In this document: in pieces, positions 11,456-24,500 of the stretch
Position numbering within the stretch: the first letter of the stretch is position 1
Layout of the letters: each line of letters starts with the position of its first letter
The notes under the pieces: model-generated
Told to the model about the DNA's origin: nothing
Databases searched by the model: none
Seen by the model: only the letters and a program-made list of their open reading frames with translations
Program-made: the position numbers and the translations under genes
Assembly (NCBI GenBank): GCA_031769625.1
Contig: JAUIMM010000701.1
Coordinates: 62,001 to 126,000 of the forward strand
Origin: Taudactylus pleione
Taxonomy: Eukaryota > Chordata > Amphibia > Anura > Myobatrachidae
Reading direction: 5' to 3'
Length of the DNA stretch: 64,000 nt

Positions 11456-11828
11456 TCATAACGCCTAATGAAAAAAAAAAGTAATCTTTCAGAATATTGT
11501 TACATAACCCATTCATTCACTCGCCTCTTAATTTTATATAACACCATTTTTCTAATAGGACTCAAAGAACTTTTTTCTCAGAGGATGAGGCAGCCACATG
11601 AAAATGAAGTCAGAGATGACCACAGATTTAACTATAAAAAATAGTTATTTCTACACTATAAATCATCTGTTTTAGCATTAACAATATTATGTAATTGGGT
11701 GTATGTTCCATTTACCATAACAATCCCATTTTTTAATAAGGTGTTATTGAGTATTTGTAAATGAACGGAAACTAAGATGACAGATTTTCTGAGATCTAGT
11801 GATTCATTCATTCACTATGCCACAAAAC
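11456..11828. other. No gene recognised
   Basis: AT-rich intergenic sequence between the end of DIRS copy B and a MITE. No reading frame, RNA gene or named repeat was seen. Confidence 0.5.
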
Positions 11829-12026
11829 TGGGTACACATTAGCCTATGCATACTGCAGCATGACATAGTTAGCGACATCCCCCGTCAGCCCTGCAGCAGG
11901 GCCGATGGGCGATGTCGCTAACGACCCGCGGGAGCGTGCATATCATGGGTACACATTAGATGATGTACCCGATATGTCACTCCGATCCGCAGGATTGAAC
12001 TTGTTGTCTAGTGTGTACCCGCCTTA
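11829..12026. mobile_element. Short palindromic MITE
   Basis: The ends are inverted copies: CTGGGTACACATTAG at the left and CTAGTGTGTACCCGCC at the right. The interior is GC-rich with GACATCGCT-like self-complementary parts. Length, lack of coding capacity and inverted ends fit a MITE. Its GTACACA-type ends resemble those at 42200-42412 and 45584-45931. Confidence 0.6.
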
Positions 12027-12384
12027 ATTGTACCTATTAGTGTGGGCAGAAGATAACTGCACACAGAGGAAAATAAGGACAAATTTCCAGTCACAAACTA
12101 ACTTGCATGAAAATAAGTCAAAGGGAACAGAAAAATCATGATAGCCTTAGGGCCAATTAAAATATATGGCCAGGAATGTGAAAAACTTAGGTAACACATA
12201 ACCCTGTAATAGCTTTAGGGCAGTTGTGTATAAGGCTGCATTGAAAAAAATGGATACAGAGATCCAAGTTAATAAAAAACATGAGCAACTATTACAATGT
12301 ACTTATGTACTGTATGTGTTAATGATCGCCCCTTACTGTAGTATCCTACACATGCTCCAGAAATACATCCTTGAGTATTATTTT

Positions 12385-12390
12385 TTTAAT
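12385..12390 (-). promoter_or_regulatory. RFC4: Candidate RFC4 polyadenylation signal (ATTAAA)
   Basis: The minus strand reads ATTAAA about 82 bases after the RFC4 stop codon, followed by AT-rich sequence. ATTAAA is the commonest variant of AATAAA. The downstream U/GU-rich element is not decisive, so the true cleavage site could be farther on. Confidence 0.4.
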
Positions 12391-12471
12391 CAAAATGAAT
12401 GCATTTATACAAAATTTATACAATAGCAGGTTTTCAACATCAGTGACTCATCCAAGGAAAGAGAAGGAGTA

Positions 12472-12567
12472 TTAGTTGTTCTGAGTCATCTGCTGCATAA
12501 CAACTGCAAAAAGACTGATCATTTGTAGATATTCATCTGCTCCATCAACCAAACACTTGTCCACTTC
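12472..12567 (-). CDS. RFC4: RFC4 last coding exon
   Basis: Acceptor CTTTGCACAG precedes [20 protein letters not shown]; the frame ends MTQNN and TAA at 12474-12472. It has 31 codons plus stop. It encodes the last collar helices, which pack against neighbouring subunits in the RFC ring. The intron before it is only 326 bp. Confidence 0.95.
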   Translation of the reverse strand, partial: EVDKCLVDGADEYLQMISLFAVVMQQMTQNN

Positions 12568-15500
12568 CTGTGCAAAGGAGAAAAAATAAAACCAGTTAAC
12601 ATTCAATGCGTCACAAAGCACATGTTGAGTTTTGACTGAGTTTTTTTTCTTTAAAAGAGTCCTGTTTTTATTTAAAGTACCAAGATTTCTTTCCAAATAA
12701 GCAATTCATAGTCTAGATCACCCATAATATAGTCACGTTCTCGCATCAGCTAATCACTTATGGAACATAATATGGATGAAGGAGCATAGCGATAGCCAGC
12801 TTCTCATATTTGCCAGTGTAAGTTTATGATAAATGCATCTTCAGCATCGATTTTCCTTAAAGAGATTTATGTTTTCTAGGCTATAAGACTTACTGCAAGT
12901 TTCTCTGCAATAATTGCCTTCTGTTTATCAGTCAGAGCCTCACGTTCAATTATTACATCATGGAGCTGGTTTACAAGCTGCGTTGCTGCATGACCATTAT
13001 TTATAAGATTCTGTGGGGAGAAAATATTATTATGACCATAATGTATAACTTAAAAGGGCCTATGTAGTAATCGCGGTACTGCCGCGATTATTAACAATCC
13101 GACTCACTATGAATATTTGAATTTTTTATGAAAATACACCGGCTGTGTATTACTGGGAACACACAGGGACATCGGATGCGGTAACTGCTGTCCCTGCGAG
13201 TTCTATCCCCAGCATTTCGGAGAAGTCTTTCAGAGAAGTGAAAGACTTCCCCGGGTGAAGAAGATACTGCGCATGCACACAGCATCAGCTTCCTAGAAAG
13301 GCCGGGGGCTAAGGGGGAGAGATTGAAAGATCTCTCTCCTGCACATGGAGCGACCATAGGCACACAGTAGTTTACACCATCTGAAGGTGGTGTAAACTAT
13401 CAGGCTAAACTACGAAAAGCTTCACTTTTTGGAGTTTAGTACATAGGGTTCAGATCGTAGTCCCCATTGATAATAATGGGGACTGCGATCTGAAGTGCTA
13501 ATTAGCACTTCGCCAGATTCTGCAAAATCTCCTGCATTGTGCCATTAGTACATGTGATACATAAAATTATGCAGAAACTGCAGTTTCTGCATAATTTTAT
13601 GTAAAAATCGCTTGATACATAGGTCCCAAAACATTTTATAGTGTCTATCAGAGGAATTTCTTTCTGCTGTTGATGGCCAATCATTCAGGGTTACATCATC
13701 TTAATGAAAGGTTTACAACAACGACTGTACTTTGTAACTGGAGGTAATCCAGTAAATATGCCAAAATAAAGAACACAATGGTTATCCACTCTCTTACCTT
13801 TACCACTGTCTCTAGTTTCTCAAATGATCCACTTTGACAAGCATCCAGTACTCCATCAAGTGTTTCCTTAGATATCACCTAAAGCGTTCAAACAAAACGA
13901 GCGATGTTAGAAACTGATGTTTTGATCATTGGGACATAAATTACATGTTAGTTTCTTGGCAAAACTACATTACAGACTTAATGTATAAGCTTGGTTAAAG
14001 CCAGACTAAACACTGATAATATTGGTTGAATTTGTAAATTTAAAAATAATGCATGAGAGGTGGCTGCTTTCACCCTATGTGCTTTATGTAGAATTTGCAT
14101 GGTATATTATATGTGGGTATGTGTCTGATGTTATTTTATGCAACATTTTCTTTGCACATCACAATTCTACAAATTGCCTATCTCACCAACTGTATCCTGA
14201 GTAGTGCGCCTAAGGCGGCCTCCTTGTCTGTTACTCTTGTTTGTAAGATGAACAATCTGCGGCTTGGATAGCTCCGGTGAGTTCATTTAATTTCATAGCT
14301 CATGCTCCATAATCTGTATTTCCCTATTGCCTATCACATCTCTAAGTATTGTTTATCCCATCCATGTAGCCTGTGTAGTGCGCCCAAGGCAGCTGCCTCA
14401 CCTTGTACCTTCATGGGTAGGATGAAAAATCCAGGTATCAGTTGATTCATTAGGCATTTTGTATTACGTACGTTATTTTTCGGGAGTTTGTATGTTACAG
14501 GTTGAGTCTCCCATATCCAAAATGCTTGGGACCAGGGGTATTTTGGATATCGGAATATTCTGTATTTTGGAATAGTTGTATACCATAATGAGAAATCTTG
14601 GGAATGGGACCCAAATCTAAACACAGAATGCATTTCTGTTCTATATATCTTATACACACAGCCTGCAGGTCAATTTATAAATTATTTTTAATCATTTTGT
14701 GCATCATAAAAAGTTTGTGTACATATATGAAATTCATTTATTTTTCATATCCACCTTTTACACACAGCCTGAAGTTTATTTTATACTGTATTTTAAATGT
14801 TGTGCTTTAAAAAAAAGTTTGTGTACATTGAACCAGAAAGCAAAGGTTTCACTTTCTCAGTCATGCTAAAAATATTCCGTAGTTCAGAATATTTGGATAT
14901 GGGAGACTCAACCTGTATATATGTATAACTGATGATCTATGTATTTCATGTGATCTAGGTATCTGATGTGTTTTTTTGTATTTCCACCACTGTGTACCAT
15001 ATATCTTTATATTACTTATCATCTGCTTTAACCACCCAGTGTGCTCAAGATGGCAACCTCACCAATTGCAGATAGGATGAATGATACATGGAATGAGGAG
15101 GACTGTCTTTTAGGTCTTGCTTATTGCTACTACCAGAACTGTATTGTTTATGTTGTATTTTCCTCACTGCAACTACTGCAATGCACCCACATCCGCTGCC
15201 TCACTGACTTATATGCAATTTTTTTTTTTTTTTAAACAAAAAAGTTCATTAAAAAGAACAGATTTGAATCTACAACAATTTTTTCTGGATAAGCTTTTTG
15301 CCATTGAAGGGATTAAACAGGCCTATTAAGGCCATTTTCGGCTTACACATTTTCCATTGAAGGGAAAAAACTGACCTTAAATTAAGGCCATTTTTGGCTT
15401 TTCGTCTTAGGAGTGCAATTTTTTAAATCATAATGTGATAGAGTAAATTTATGTGGGGGGAATTCAATTGTTTTGCCGGCGGCTTTTTTTCTAAGACGCC

Positions 15501-18500
15501 TGACAGAGTAATCCAATAGTTGCTCCGTCAGGGCGCGATAGCCGCCAGCCCCAGAACTTCTGCTCGCACCCTCAGGAATGTGAATGTTGCACCCATCCCC
15601 ACTGTGAGGGCCATTGTTTTGCTACTATTGTGAACTAAAATTTTCCCAAAATTTGTTTGACATATGGCAACCTTCGTGTAAAATTTTTTCAAAATTGGAG
15701 ATGGTTAGGCGAGGACGATCTTCAAAATTGGTCCACTTGACATGGAATGACCCAAATGTGACTTTGGTACAAGAGTAACTAGCATTGGATGTGAGAGGGG
15801 GAGGGGGTGTCAAAAACTAGATGATTCATATCACCACCAAAAATGAAGTGTCCCTGATCTACTTGCACATTTGGTATATAATAAAAGATATGGCAAGAAC
15901 TTACCCTTGTTATCTCTATTTCTACAAAGTCCATAGGGTTCCACAGGATATCTTGGGGTATTGGAGATTACGTCAGGCATCGGACACCACAGAGTAAAAT
16001 TTTCATCCTCCCAGGATGCACTGGGCTCCCTCTCCTATACCCCGCCCCCGAGCCAAGGCAATCCAGTTTCGTAGGTACCTAGCTCCGAGTCGGATCACCT
16101 CTTCAGAGGGGGGCTGTTTGAACAGTCCCTGAAGTTTCTTCCAGCAGCTTTTGCTGCGATGATATGAGCGGGCAGGGCATCTCAGTTTCGTAACAAGCCA
16201 TAGGCCGGAGGAGGAGAACAAAGAGAGAAGAAAGTCTGGAACACACTAGAATCACATTCTCACCAGAAGGACACGGAAAAACCGGTGACCGGAGCAAAGG
16301 CCATCTGCAGTACAGGTGTGACAGGGCGGGAGTCCTGTGGAACCCTATGGACTTCGTAGAAATAGAGATAACAAGGGTAAGTTCTTACCATATCTCTTAT
16401 TTTCTACATCAGGGTCCATAGGGTATCCACAGGATACTTTGGGAATGTCCCAAAGCAGTATCCTTTAAGGGTGGGGACGCTCCTGTGCTGGAAGGAGAAT
16501 CCGCCGCCAGAAGGAAGCATCCTGAGAGGCGAAGGTATCAAATGCATAATACCTCACAAAAGGTATGGACAGAAGACCACGTGGCTGTCTTGCAGAGCTG
16601 AACAGCAGAGGCACCACGGCGAGCTGCCCATGAAGGACCCACAGAGAGTAGAGAGTGAGCTTTAAGAGAGGATGGTACAGACAGGCCCTCATGAATGTAA
16701 GCCTCAAATCGCCATGCGAATCCATCCTGCCAAGGTTTGCTTCGTGACAGGCCAACCCTTCTTATGGAAACCATAGAGAACAAACAGAGTCAGATTTCCT
16801 AAATGAACTGGTACGGTCAACATAAATCCTAAAAGCCCATACCACATCCAAGGAGGCCTCACCAGCAGATAGGTCTGGGGAATTAAAGGCCGGTACTATA
16901 ATTTCCTCATTGATGTGGAAACTAGATACCACCTTATCTGCCCTGTCCCTATGAAAAATTAGGAATGGGGGGGGTGACATGAAAGAGCCTCCAAACCTTA
17001 CACTCTTCTGGACAAGGCAATGGCCAAAAAAAAGAAAGTCTTAGCTGTAAGCCATTTTAAATCCACGGAGCCCAGTGGTTCAAATGGCGCTTCTTGGAGA
17101 GCCGTCAGAACCACAGTCAAGTCCCAAGGAGCTACAGGTGGAACAAAGGGAGGCTGTGTGCGAAGTACACCTTGCATAATGGACATCAGGAAGTGTAGCA
17201 ATCCTACGCTGAAACCACACTGAGAGGGCGGAAACCTGCACCTTCAGTGAAGCAAGGCGAAGACAGTGCTCTAAGCCCGCTTGTAGGAAAGCCAAAATCC
17301 TGGATATCCTAAAAACCTGGAGGATCATAGCCTCTAGATCGACACCATTCAAAGAAAGTATGCCACACTCAGTGGTAAATTTTTGCAGATGCTGGCTTCC
17401 GAGCTCTGAGCACGGTGTTAACCAGAGCTGGAAAAATCCCTGTACCTCAAGAGGGCAGTCTCAACAGCCACACCGTCAAAGACAGACGGCGAAGGTCTGT
17501 GTGATGGCAAGGACCTTGAGACAACAGGTCCAGATGTAGAGGCAACCTGCATCGGAGCGTCTATGGATAGGCTCCTGAGATCTGAGTACCAGTGCCGTCT
17601 GGGCCACGCTTGAGCGTGCTGCCTTCTTGCTTGAATTTGCGAATCACTCAAGGAAGAAGGGAGGGAAGAGGTACGCAAACTGGAAGGTCCACCGGACCGA
17701 CAGAGCATCTACCAGAAGTGCCTCTGTGTCTCTTGATCTTGACCCGTACACAGGAAGGTTGTTGTTGTGTCGGGAGGCCATGAGGTCTCTCTCTGGCATG
17801 CCCCACTTGTTCACCAGTAGCTGAAACACCTCCTGGTGAAGAGACCACTCTCCTGGATGCACGTCTTGACGGCTGAGAAAGTCTGCTTCCCAGTTGAGGA
17901 CTCCTGGTATGAACACTGACGAGATGGCAGGGAGATTGCCTTCCGCCCACGCTAGAATGCAGGACACCTCTGTCAGGGCCGCCTGACTGCGGGTTCTCCC
18001 TTGGCGGTTTATGGAAGCCACCGTGGTGGCATTGTCCACCTGCACGGGCTTTCCGTGGAGGACATGTATTGCTTGTTGGAGAGCTTTGAATACTGCCCTT
18101 AGTTCCAAGATGTTGATTGGAAGGGCAGATTCTGCTGGCGTCCACCTTCCCTGGAAGAAGTGTGGACTCGACACTGCTCCCAACCTCGAAGACTGGTGTG
18201 CGTCGTCAGAAGGACCCAGTCCACAATCCAAAAGGGGCGCCCCCTGTTCAGGTGAGTAGTCTGCAGCCACCAGGCTAACAGATGTTCCTCTGGTGACAGC
18301 ACCAATGTCTGTGTCTTTATCCGGTGGGGCAACCCATTCCATCTGGAGAGGATCAACTTCTGCAGAGGTCTGGAGTGAAACTGGGCAAACTCCACCATGT
18401 CGAACATTGACACCATGGAACCCAGTAACCTCATCGCCCAGTGAATAGACAGCCGGCGACTCTGCAGGCAACTGCATACTTTTGCCTGTAATGCAGAGAT

Positions 18501-21500
18501 CTTTTCCTCCGTCACGAAGATCCTCTGAAGTTGGGAGTCCAACAGGCTCAGAGATGGAGCATCCTCTGTGATGACACCAGGGATGACTTCTTCAAGTTTA
18601 TCAGCCAGCCGTGAGCCTGCAACATAGACTGTCAACTGCAGATGGCGCTGACGGATCTCTGGAGACCGTGCCAACAGAAGAAGGTCGTCCAGATAGGGCA
18701 ACAAGCGGACCCCCTGCATCCGCAGGTGGGCTGCCATGACTTTGGTAAATACTTAAGGCGCTGTGGCCAGGCCAAAGGGCAGTGCCTGAAATTGGAAGTG
18801 TTGGTCTCCTACTGCAAGCCTGAAGAAACGCTGGTGTGCTGAGACAATGGGAATATGTAGGTAAGCATCCTGAATATCTAGCGACACCATAAAATCCCCC
18901 CGGCTCCATCGCCAAAATGACTGAACTCAGGGTCTCCACCCTGAACCGAGGAACCCTCAAGAATTTGTTGAGTGATTTGAGGTTGAGGATGGGCCTGTAA
19001 AAAGAAAAAGACTGGAGTAATACCCCGATCCTCTCTGAGACAACTGGACCGGCACTAAGACTGCAGCCTGGAGCATAGAGTGGATCACCCTCTCCCTATC
19101 AGACTCTCCACCTCTCTACAAATCTTCAAACGGGCTCTCAAGACCCACTACTTCATCAAGGCCTTCCAGCACTCCTCCTAACCCACCTCATGCTCTTTCC
19201 TTCCTATCTTCCCCTTCTGTGTCACGCCTGTCTGTCTGCCCCTCCCCTTAGAATGTAAGCTCTCATGAGCAGGGACCTCTTCCCTCATGTGCTTCTCTTT
19301 ACATTTTCTTCTACTCTCTACTCCCCATTAGGGCACCTAACACGGGACCGCCAACTCCCGGCAGCTTATTGTGAGTGCTTTAATCACTATTTCAGCAATG
19401 TATATAAGTTGTGTCCCTGTCCTGCACTGTAATGTACTGTAAGTTACTTGTTTCTTGTTCACTTATTAGTTCTATGTACTATGTAAGGCGCTGCGGAACA
19501 CTTGTGGCGCCATATAAATAAAGGATAATAATAATAATAATAATAATAATAATCACCTTCCAGAATTCCCGGGCCTTGTCTTGGTCTGACTGAAGGCCAG
19601 TGGTGAAAAACCGGCTGGGTGGCCTCCGCCGGAAGGAGAGAGAGTACCCCTGAGAGACCACTTCCTTTACCCAAGTGTCCACGTTTGTTGAACACCAGCA
19701 CTGGGCGAACTGAAGAAGCCGGCCTCCCATTTTGGGGTCCCCCAAGGGGAGGCCTGTCCAGTCAGGCTGAGGGCTTATCGTCTGACTTGGGAGTTGGACG
19801 TCTTGTACTCCAAACCTGCTTCTTTGGCTTGGCAGATTTCTTGGCCCCTGCAGGTCTAGGAAAGGACTACACTTCGTCCTTTCGGCACTATAGGGCCCAG
19901 GGTAAGTTCAAAGTACCAGACCCTGATGGGACTGACACCGATGGCAGAAACGCAGACTTAGCTGCTGCCAGAGTGGCCACAATTTTGTCCAGATCAGGGC
20001 CAAACAGGACCTGTCCATTAAAGGGCAAGCATTCCAATCCCTTTTTGGAATCTGCGTCTGCTTTCCAAGAAAACAACCAGAGGGTGCGGCGAGCAGCCAC
20101 TGCTGCTGAGGAGATTCTGGAAGTGAGGAACCCTATGCATAAGGCTGTCTCATTAATGTACGCAGCTGAGTCTCTGAGGTTACCAACTAACTCCACCTGC
20201 TCAGGTGACGAGTCAGCTTCTAGAGATATCTCCAAGCTATCAGCCCAACGCTCCATGGCTCTGGCAACCCAGCACACAGCCATTGCCGGTCTAGACGCCC
20301 CCCCCCCCACAAGGGAATAAATGGATTTCAGGAATATTTCCACCTTGCGATCCGTAGCATCCTTTAAAGGAGGACATGGAGGGCATGGCCAACACTAGGC
20401 GTGTGACACGAGAATCCACCTGTGGAGGGGTTTCCCATTTGGAAAAATAATTATCCGCAAAGGGGTATGCAAAAGCCACACGTTTCTGAGGCTGGTACTG
20501 CCTACCTGGATTTTTCCACGCCTCCTCTAAATGGGGGGGAATAGTCATCTGTAATAACCAAGGCCACACGGACTGCCCGTATAAGGCCAGAGATAAAGAA
20601 ATAAATATTATATACACACACACACATATATATATATATTTTAGACTTGGACTCCACCTCCTTAGTACGAGGGAGCTCCTGAAAAAATCTCCCAGTCATG
20701 AGACGTTATGTCATCCTCATCATAATGAGCTGAGACATTAAAGGCCGCAATGATGACTCCCCCCATAAAACGTCCGTCAGGTGTTGTACTGTATTGGACA
20801 AGGAGTTTACCCACGCAGGTTCCTGGGGACCTGGGGGTGGTGAAAGTGGGAGACACTGGGGTACCATCAGCTGTCTAGGGAACCCCTGCATGGGTGATGA
20901 CCCTACAGACTGCTGCAATAACCCCATTTGGGGAAATGCAGGGGGCGTTGCCAGCTGGCCCACAAGGGTTGTAAGTGCCTTAGCAAAACAAGCCCAGGGC
21001 GGTTCCTGCACAGGCGCAGTTACAGAAATCGGGCATGAAATTATAGAACATGCCTGACATAAAACCTTCAGTGTGCCACTCACCCTCCGCTATTCGTACA
21101 GTACATGCGGTACACTTTAGCTGGAGAGGAAATTCACGTTCACTCAGACATTATGAGTGTAACGGAGACTCCCCTCACACACAACATTTTTATGAGGGGG
21201 GAGGAGCGCTGACAGAGCCTGCCAGGCCGCTGTGAAGAGGCACAGTGCAGCGGGGGAGGCGCCGGCTGTTAGACAGGGAAGGCGCGCTCCCCTGGCATGC
21301 TATTAACCCCTGGGACGCCACGCTGTACTGTACATGCTGCGGCCCGCTGTCCCTGGTGGTCTAGTGGAAGCGCAGGTTAATACCTGGCTCCACGCACAGC
21401 CTGTCCCCAGGGAGCCCCCTGCCTGGAGACCTACAGGCCTGTGTTACCGGCAGGCACCCTCCGCGGGACCCCGCTGCTTACCTGCCCCCTTGAATCCGGC

Positions 21501-24500
21501 CACAGTCCAGGTAATCGGGGGTCACCGCTAGCTGCAATCCCAGATACCTACCAGCATCCCCGGATCAGTACCGGCGTTCTTGTCCGGCAGGGTTTAGGAG
21601 CGACAGCATGGACGTCAGTACTGACTGTCCATGCTGTACAGCTCATTTGTGCAGCCACAGCTACTTGTAGAAAACTTCAAAGGCCATTATAGCCCAACTC
21701 TGCTTGCAAGTAATCCGACTCCTGGCCGGACACCAACGAAACTGAGATGCCTTGGCTCGGTGGCGGGGTATAGGAGAGGGACCCCAGTGCATCCTGGGAG
21801 GATAAAAAGTTTAACTCTGTTGTGTCCGATGCCTGACGTCATCACCAATACCCCAAGGTATCCTGTGGATACCCTATGGACCCTGATGTAGAAATGTATT
21901 TCTTTAATGGTATGTTTTACTTCACTAAAACTATGTGCATGGGAATTTGCCTGAAGAGCGGGGAAACATTGCCAAGTATTCACATATGGACCCTTCATGT
22001 TCATTAATTGACCACAAGCAAACCATTTTTATGCAGACTTTATTGCCCTAGAGCACAGGTTCTCAAACTCGGTCCTCAGGACCCCAAACACTATGTTTTC
22101 CAGGTCTCCTCACAGATTCACAAGTAAAATCATTAGCTCCACCTGTGGATCTTTTAAAACAGGTCAGTGAGTAATGAATACACCTGTGCACTTGCTGGGT
22201 GACCTGGAAAATGTGAACTGTGTGGGGTCCTGAGGACAGAGTTTGAGAGTCACTGTCAGAGAATACTAGGCACCAAGCTGACCAGGCTGGGGTATCACAT
22301 TAGGGCAGGGATACCAAGTGCTGACGATCTCCCTGTTATACTGTAACCTACACAAATCTGGAGGTTAATATAATTCTCCAGAGGCCTACAGATCTTCAAA
22401 TGCTGTTCCTTTTAAAGACCAGCTTAAGATGGCCGAAAAAATGGAATGGGATCTTAGTCAGTCATTCTCCTTTATTTGACTTCTTGAAGTATATAGGGCT
22501 TTATTTACAAAGCAGCGGCTTTTGTAAGCAATCGCTTCCCGAGAATTGGAGTTGAAAATTCAACACAGCACCCGCAGTTAGTGTAGTGCCCAGTGTGCAT
22601 TACACTGACTGCAGGTGCAGTTTTACATTTTCACCTCAAACCCGCTGGGAAGCAGCAGCCTACAAAAGCCACCGCTTTATAAATAAAGCCCATAGAAGAT
22701 ACTAGTTTGAAAAAAAGAAATTGAGGATGGGGTTGTGAATTTTATTTCTTCGTTTTTGGTACACTAAATTCTAATACCTCAGTGCTGAAAGTCACAAGCA
22801 CCCATAGAACTACAGATATAATTGTTTTGGACGCTGCTGTGTATGCAGAGAGCAACAAATTATGTACTATGACACTTATAAGGAAGTTGACTGCAATTGG
22901 TTCTTAAACTAGTTAAGTAAATATTGAAGAGAGAACATCCCAAAAGTTCAATACTGTAGATTGAGAAGAAATTGATCTAATGATGACCACTTTCTCAAAC
23001 AAGCTCAAGGTCTAACTGCATCTTTTAGAGACAGCCCCGTAACAAGGTGCTGGTGTGCCTTGTGCCAAACCTACTCTGAGGGGCGCCCATGTCGTCATAA
23101 CCAATAGACAGACAAGATACGTTGTAGCCACCAGCGCCCCTGAACTGCTGCTCAGTCCACACTCTAGGTCACCAATCCTTTAAAGTACATATACATAAAA
23201 TGAGTGGTCCACAAGCGCAAAGTTCCTCTAACACTTCCGGTCCTGATAATCCTCTTGTCTGGAATTCCTCACCGTCTCAGAAAGAGAAAAAGAGAGGATG
23301 AAATAATCCATTATGTTCACATATCCTTCTAGAATATTCAATTTATGGAGGTGTTCTTCCCTTTGAAAACTCACACCAATGAGATGAGTGCCTATAAAGG
23401 TTTCTTTTATATCCCTTCCAGTCTGATCAGCATAGGTATTAGCCACATACATCAAGACCCCTCTTATATAAAAGCTTACCTGGGAACAGGTATCGACGTT
23501 CACATAAGGGTATCTTTAATATCCACTCAAGAAGCTACTTGTTAGTTCACCATATGGGAGCATAAATGGTATCCAGAAGGGTATTTTTTTCAATAAAAAA
23601 GTGATATTTATTCCAGTTTAACAATAAAACATAGTCCAACAGTAGATTAAAAAAAAAACATCCAATATATTGATATAGCAGCATCCAAAAAAAATGATAA
23701 TCCACTATAATGGAAAATATTCCTTTCCCCTGGAGACCTATCTGCAGATAAGAGTTAGGACAAACAGTGCCACCTTCTCACCCGGTCTGAGAAGAGGTAA
23801 AGTTGTCCAAGGTAGATGTAAAAAACCAAAATCCTTCCACTGCATCCAGGTCTCCTGCTTTACACCAATGCGTTTCTGACTAAGGTCCTTCCTCAGGGTG
23901 TGTCTAAAGCCTAACTGCAGGGGCTTTATATACCCCCATCACTAATTGGCAAATAGACTCACCAATCTTCATTAGTGGGTCTAAACTAAACTCCGGACAA
24001 ACCATCCCAACACAACAGTAATATATATAGTAAAAAATACATAAAAATACATTTCCTGGTATTCAAACATAATCACCATCCCATAAATAAATAATTAAAA
24101 AATGTCAGCATTCCAATTCATAATAATAAAAACTTTTCTTGTGAATAACAAGATATAATCCAGTCAATGTTTAAACAGTCTCCTTGTGTCACTGGACATT
24201 AGCTTAGTGCTCTTTTTTAATTTAAATAAAAAGGAGAGGGAAGCCATAAGATCGCTCAAGGAAAATACTCAGATAGTTATAAAACCCGCTGATAAGGGGG
24301 GCAGCATAGTTATTCTGGATGTTAATGACTACAATGCTGAGATTCTGAGACAGCTTTCGGATGGCCTCACGTACAAAAAATTAAGGGGTAATCCTACTGA
24401 AAGTATTTAAAAAAAAACTAGATGTATTCTTGAAAATGTACATAGTAAAAGAGGTAATTACAGAGAATGTAGGGGAATATATAAATGTTGATCATCCTTC

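Larger units (their letters stand above)
15881..21894 (-). mobile_element. DIRS-type retrotransposon copy C, full length with an insertion
   Basis: A YR retrotransposon on the minus strand, sense with RFC4. The 5' terminal repeat ends at 21894 and the 3' repeat starts at 15881. Both contain CCTCCCAGGATGCACT, CCCCGCC and a CATAGGGT(A/T)(T/C)CCACAGGAT block, in opposite orientation. Order in element sense: leader, gag region, RT, RNase H and linker, YR, ICR (16446-16333), 3' leader. All genes are broken. The outer bases of both ends recur inverted in the ICR, the defining DIRS feature. An L2-like LINE tail sits at 19095-19551. Confidence 0.9.

Noticed and set aside
19619..20320. 233-codon plus-strand frame
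   Set aside because: It is antisense to the gag-like region of DIRS copy C and has no domain.
22055..22255. Repeats with spacers suggesting an array
   Set aside because: They are terminal inverted repeats of a hAT MITE, not direct repeats with spacers. No CRISPR array or cas gene exists in this eukaryotic window.
23228..23503. 91-codon frame [10 protein letters not shown]..., repeated at 27336-27560
   Set aside because: The repetition comes from the inverted PLE arms. It has no recognised domain and differs in length between arms, so it is noted under the arms, not called a gene.
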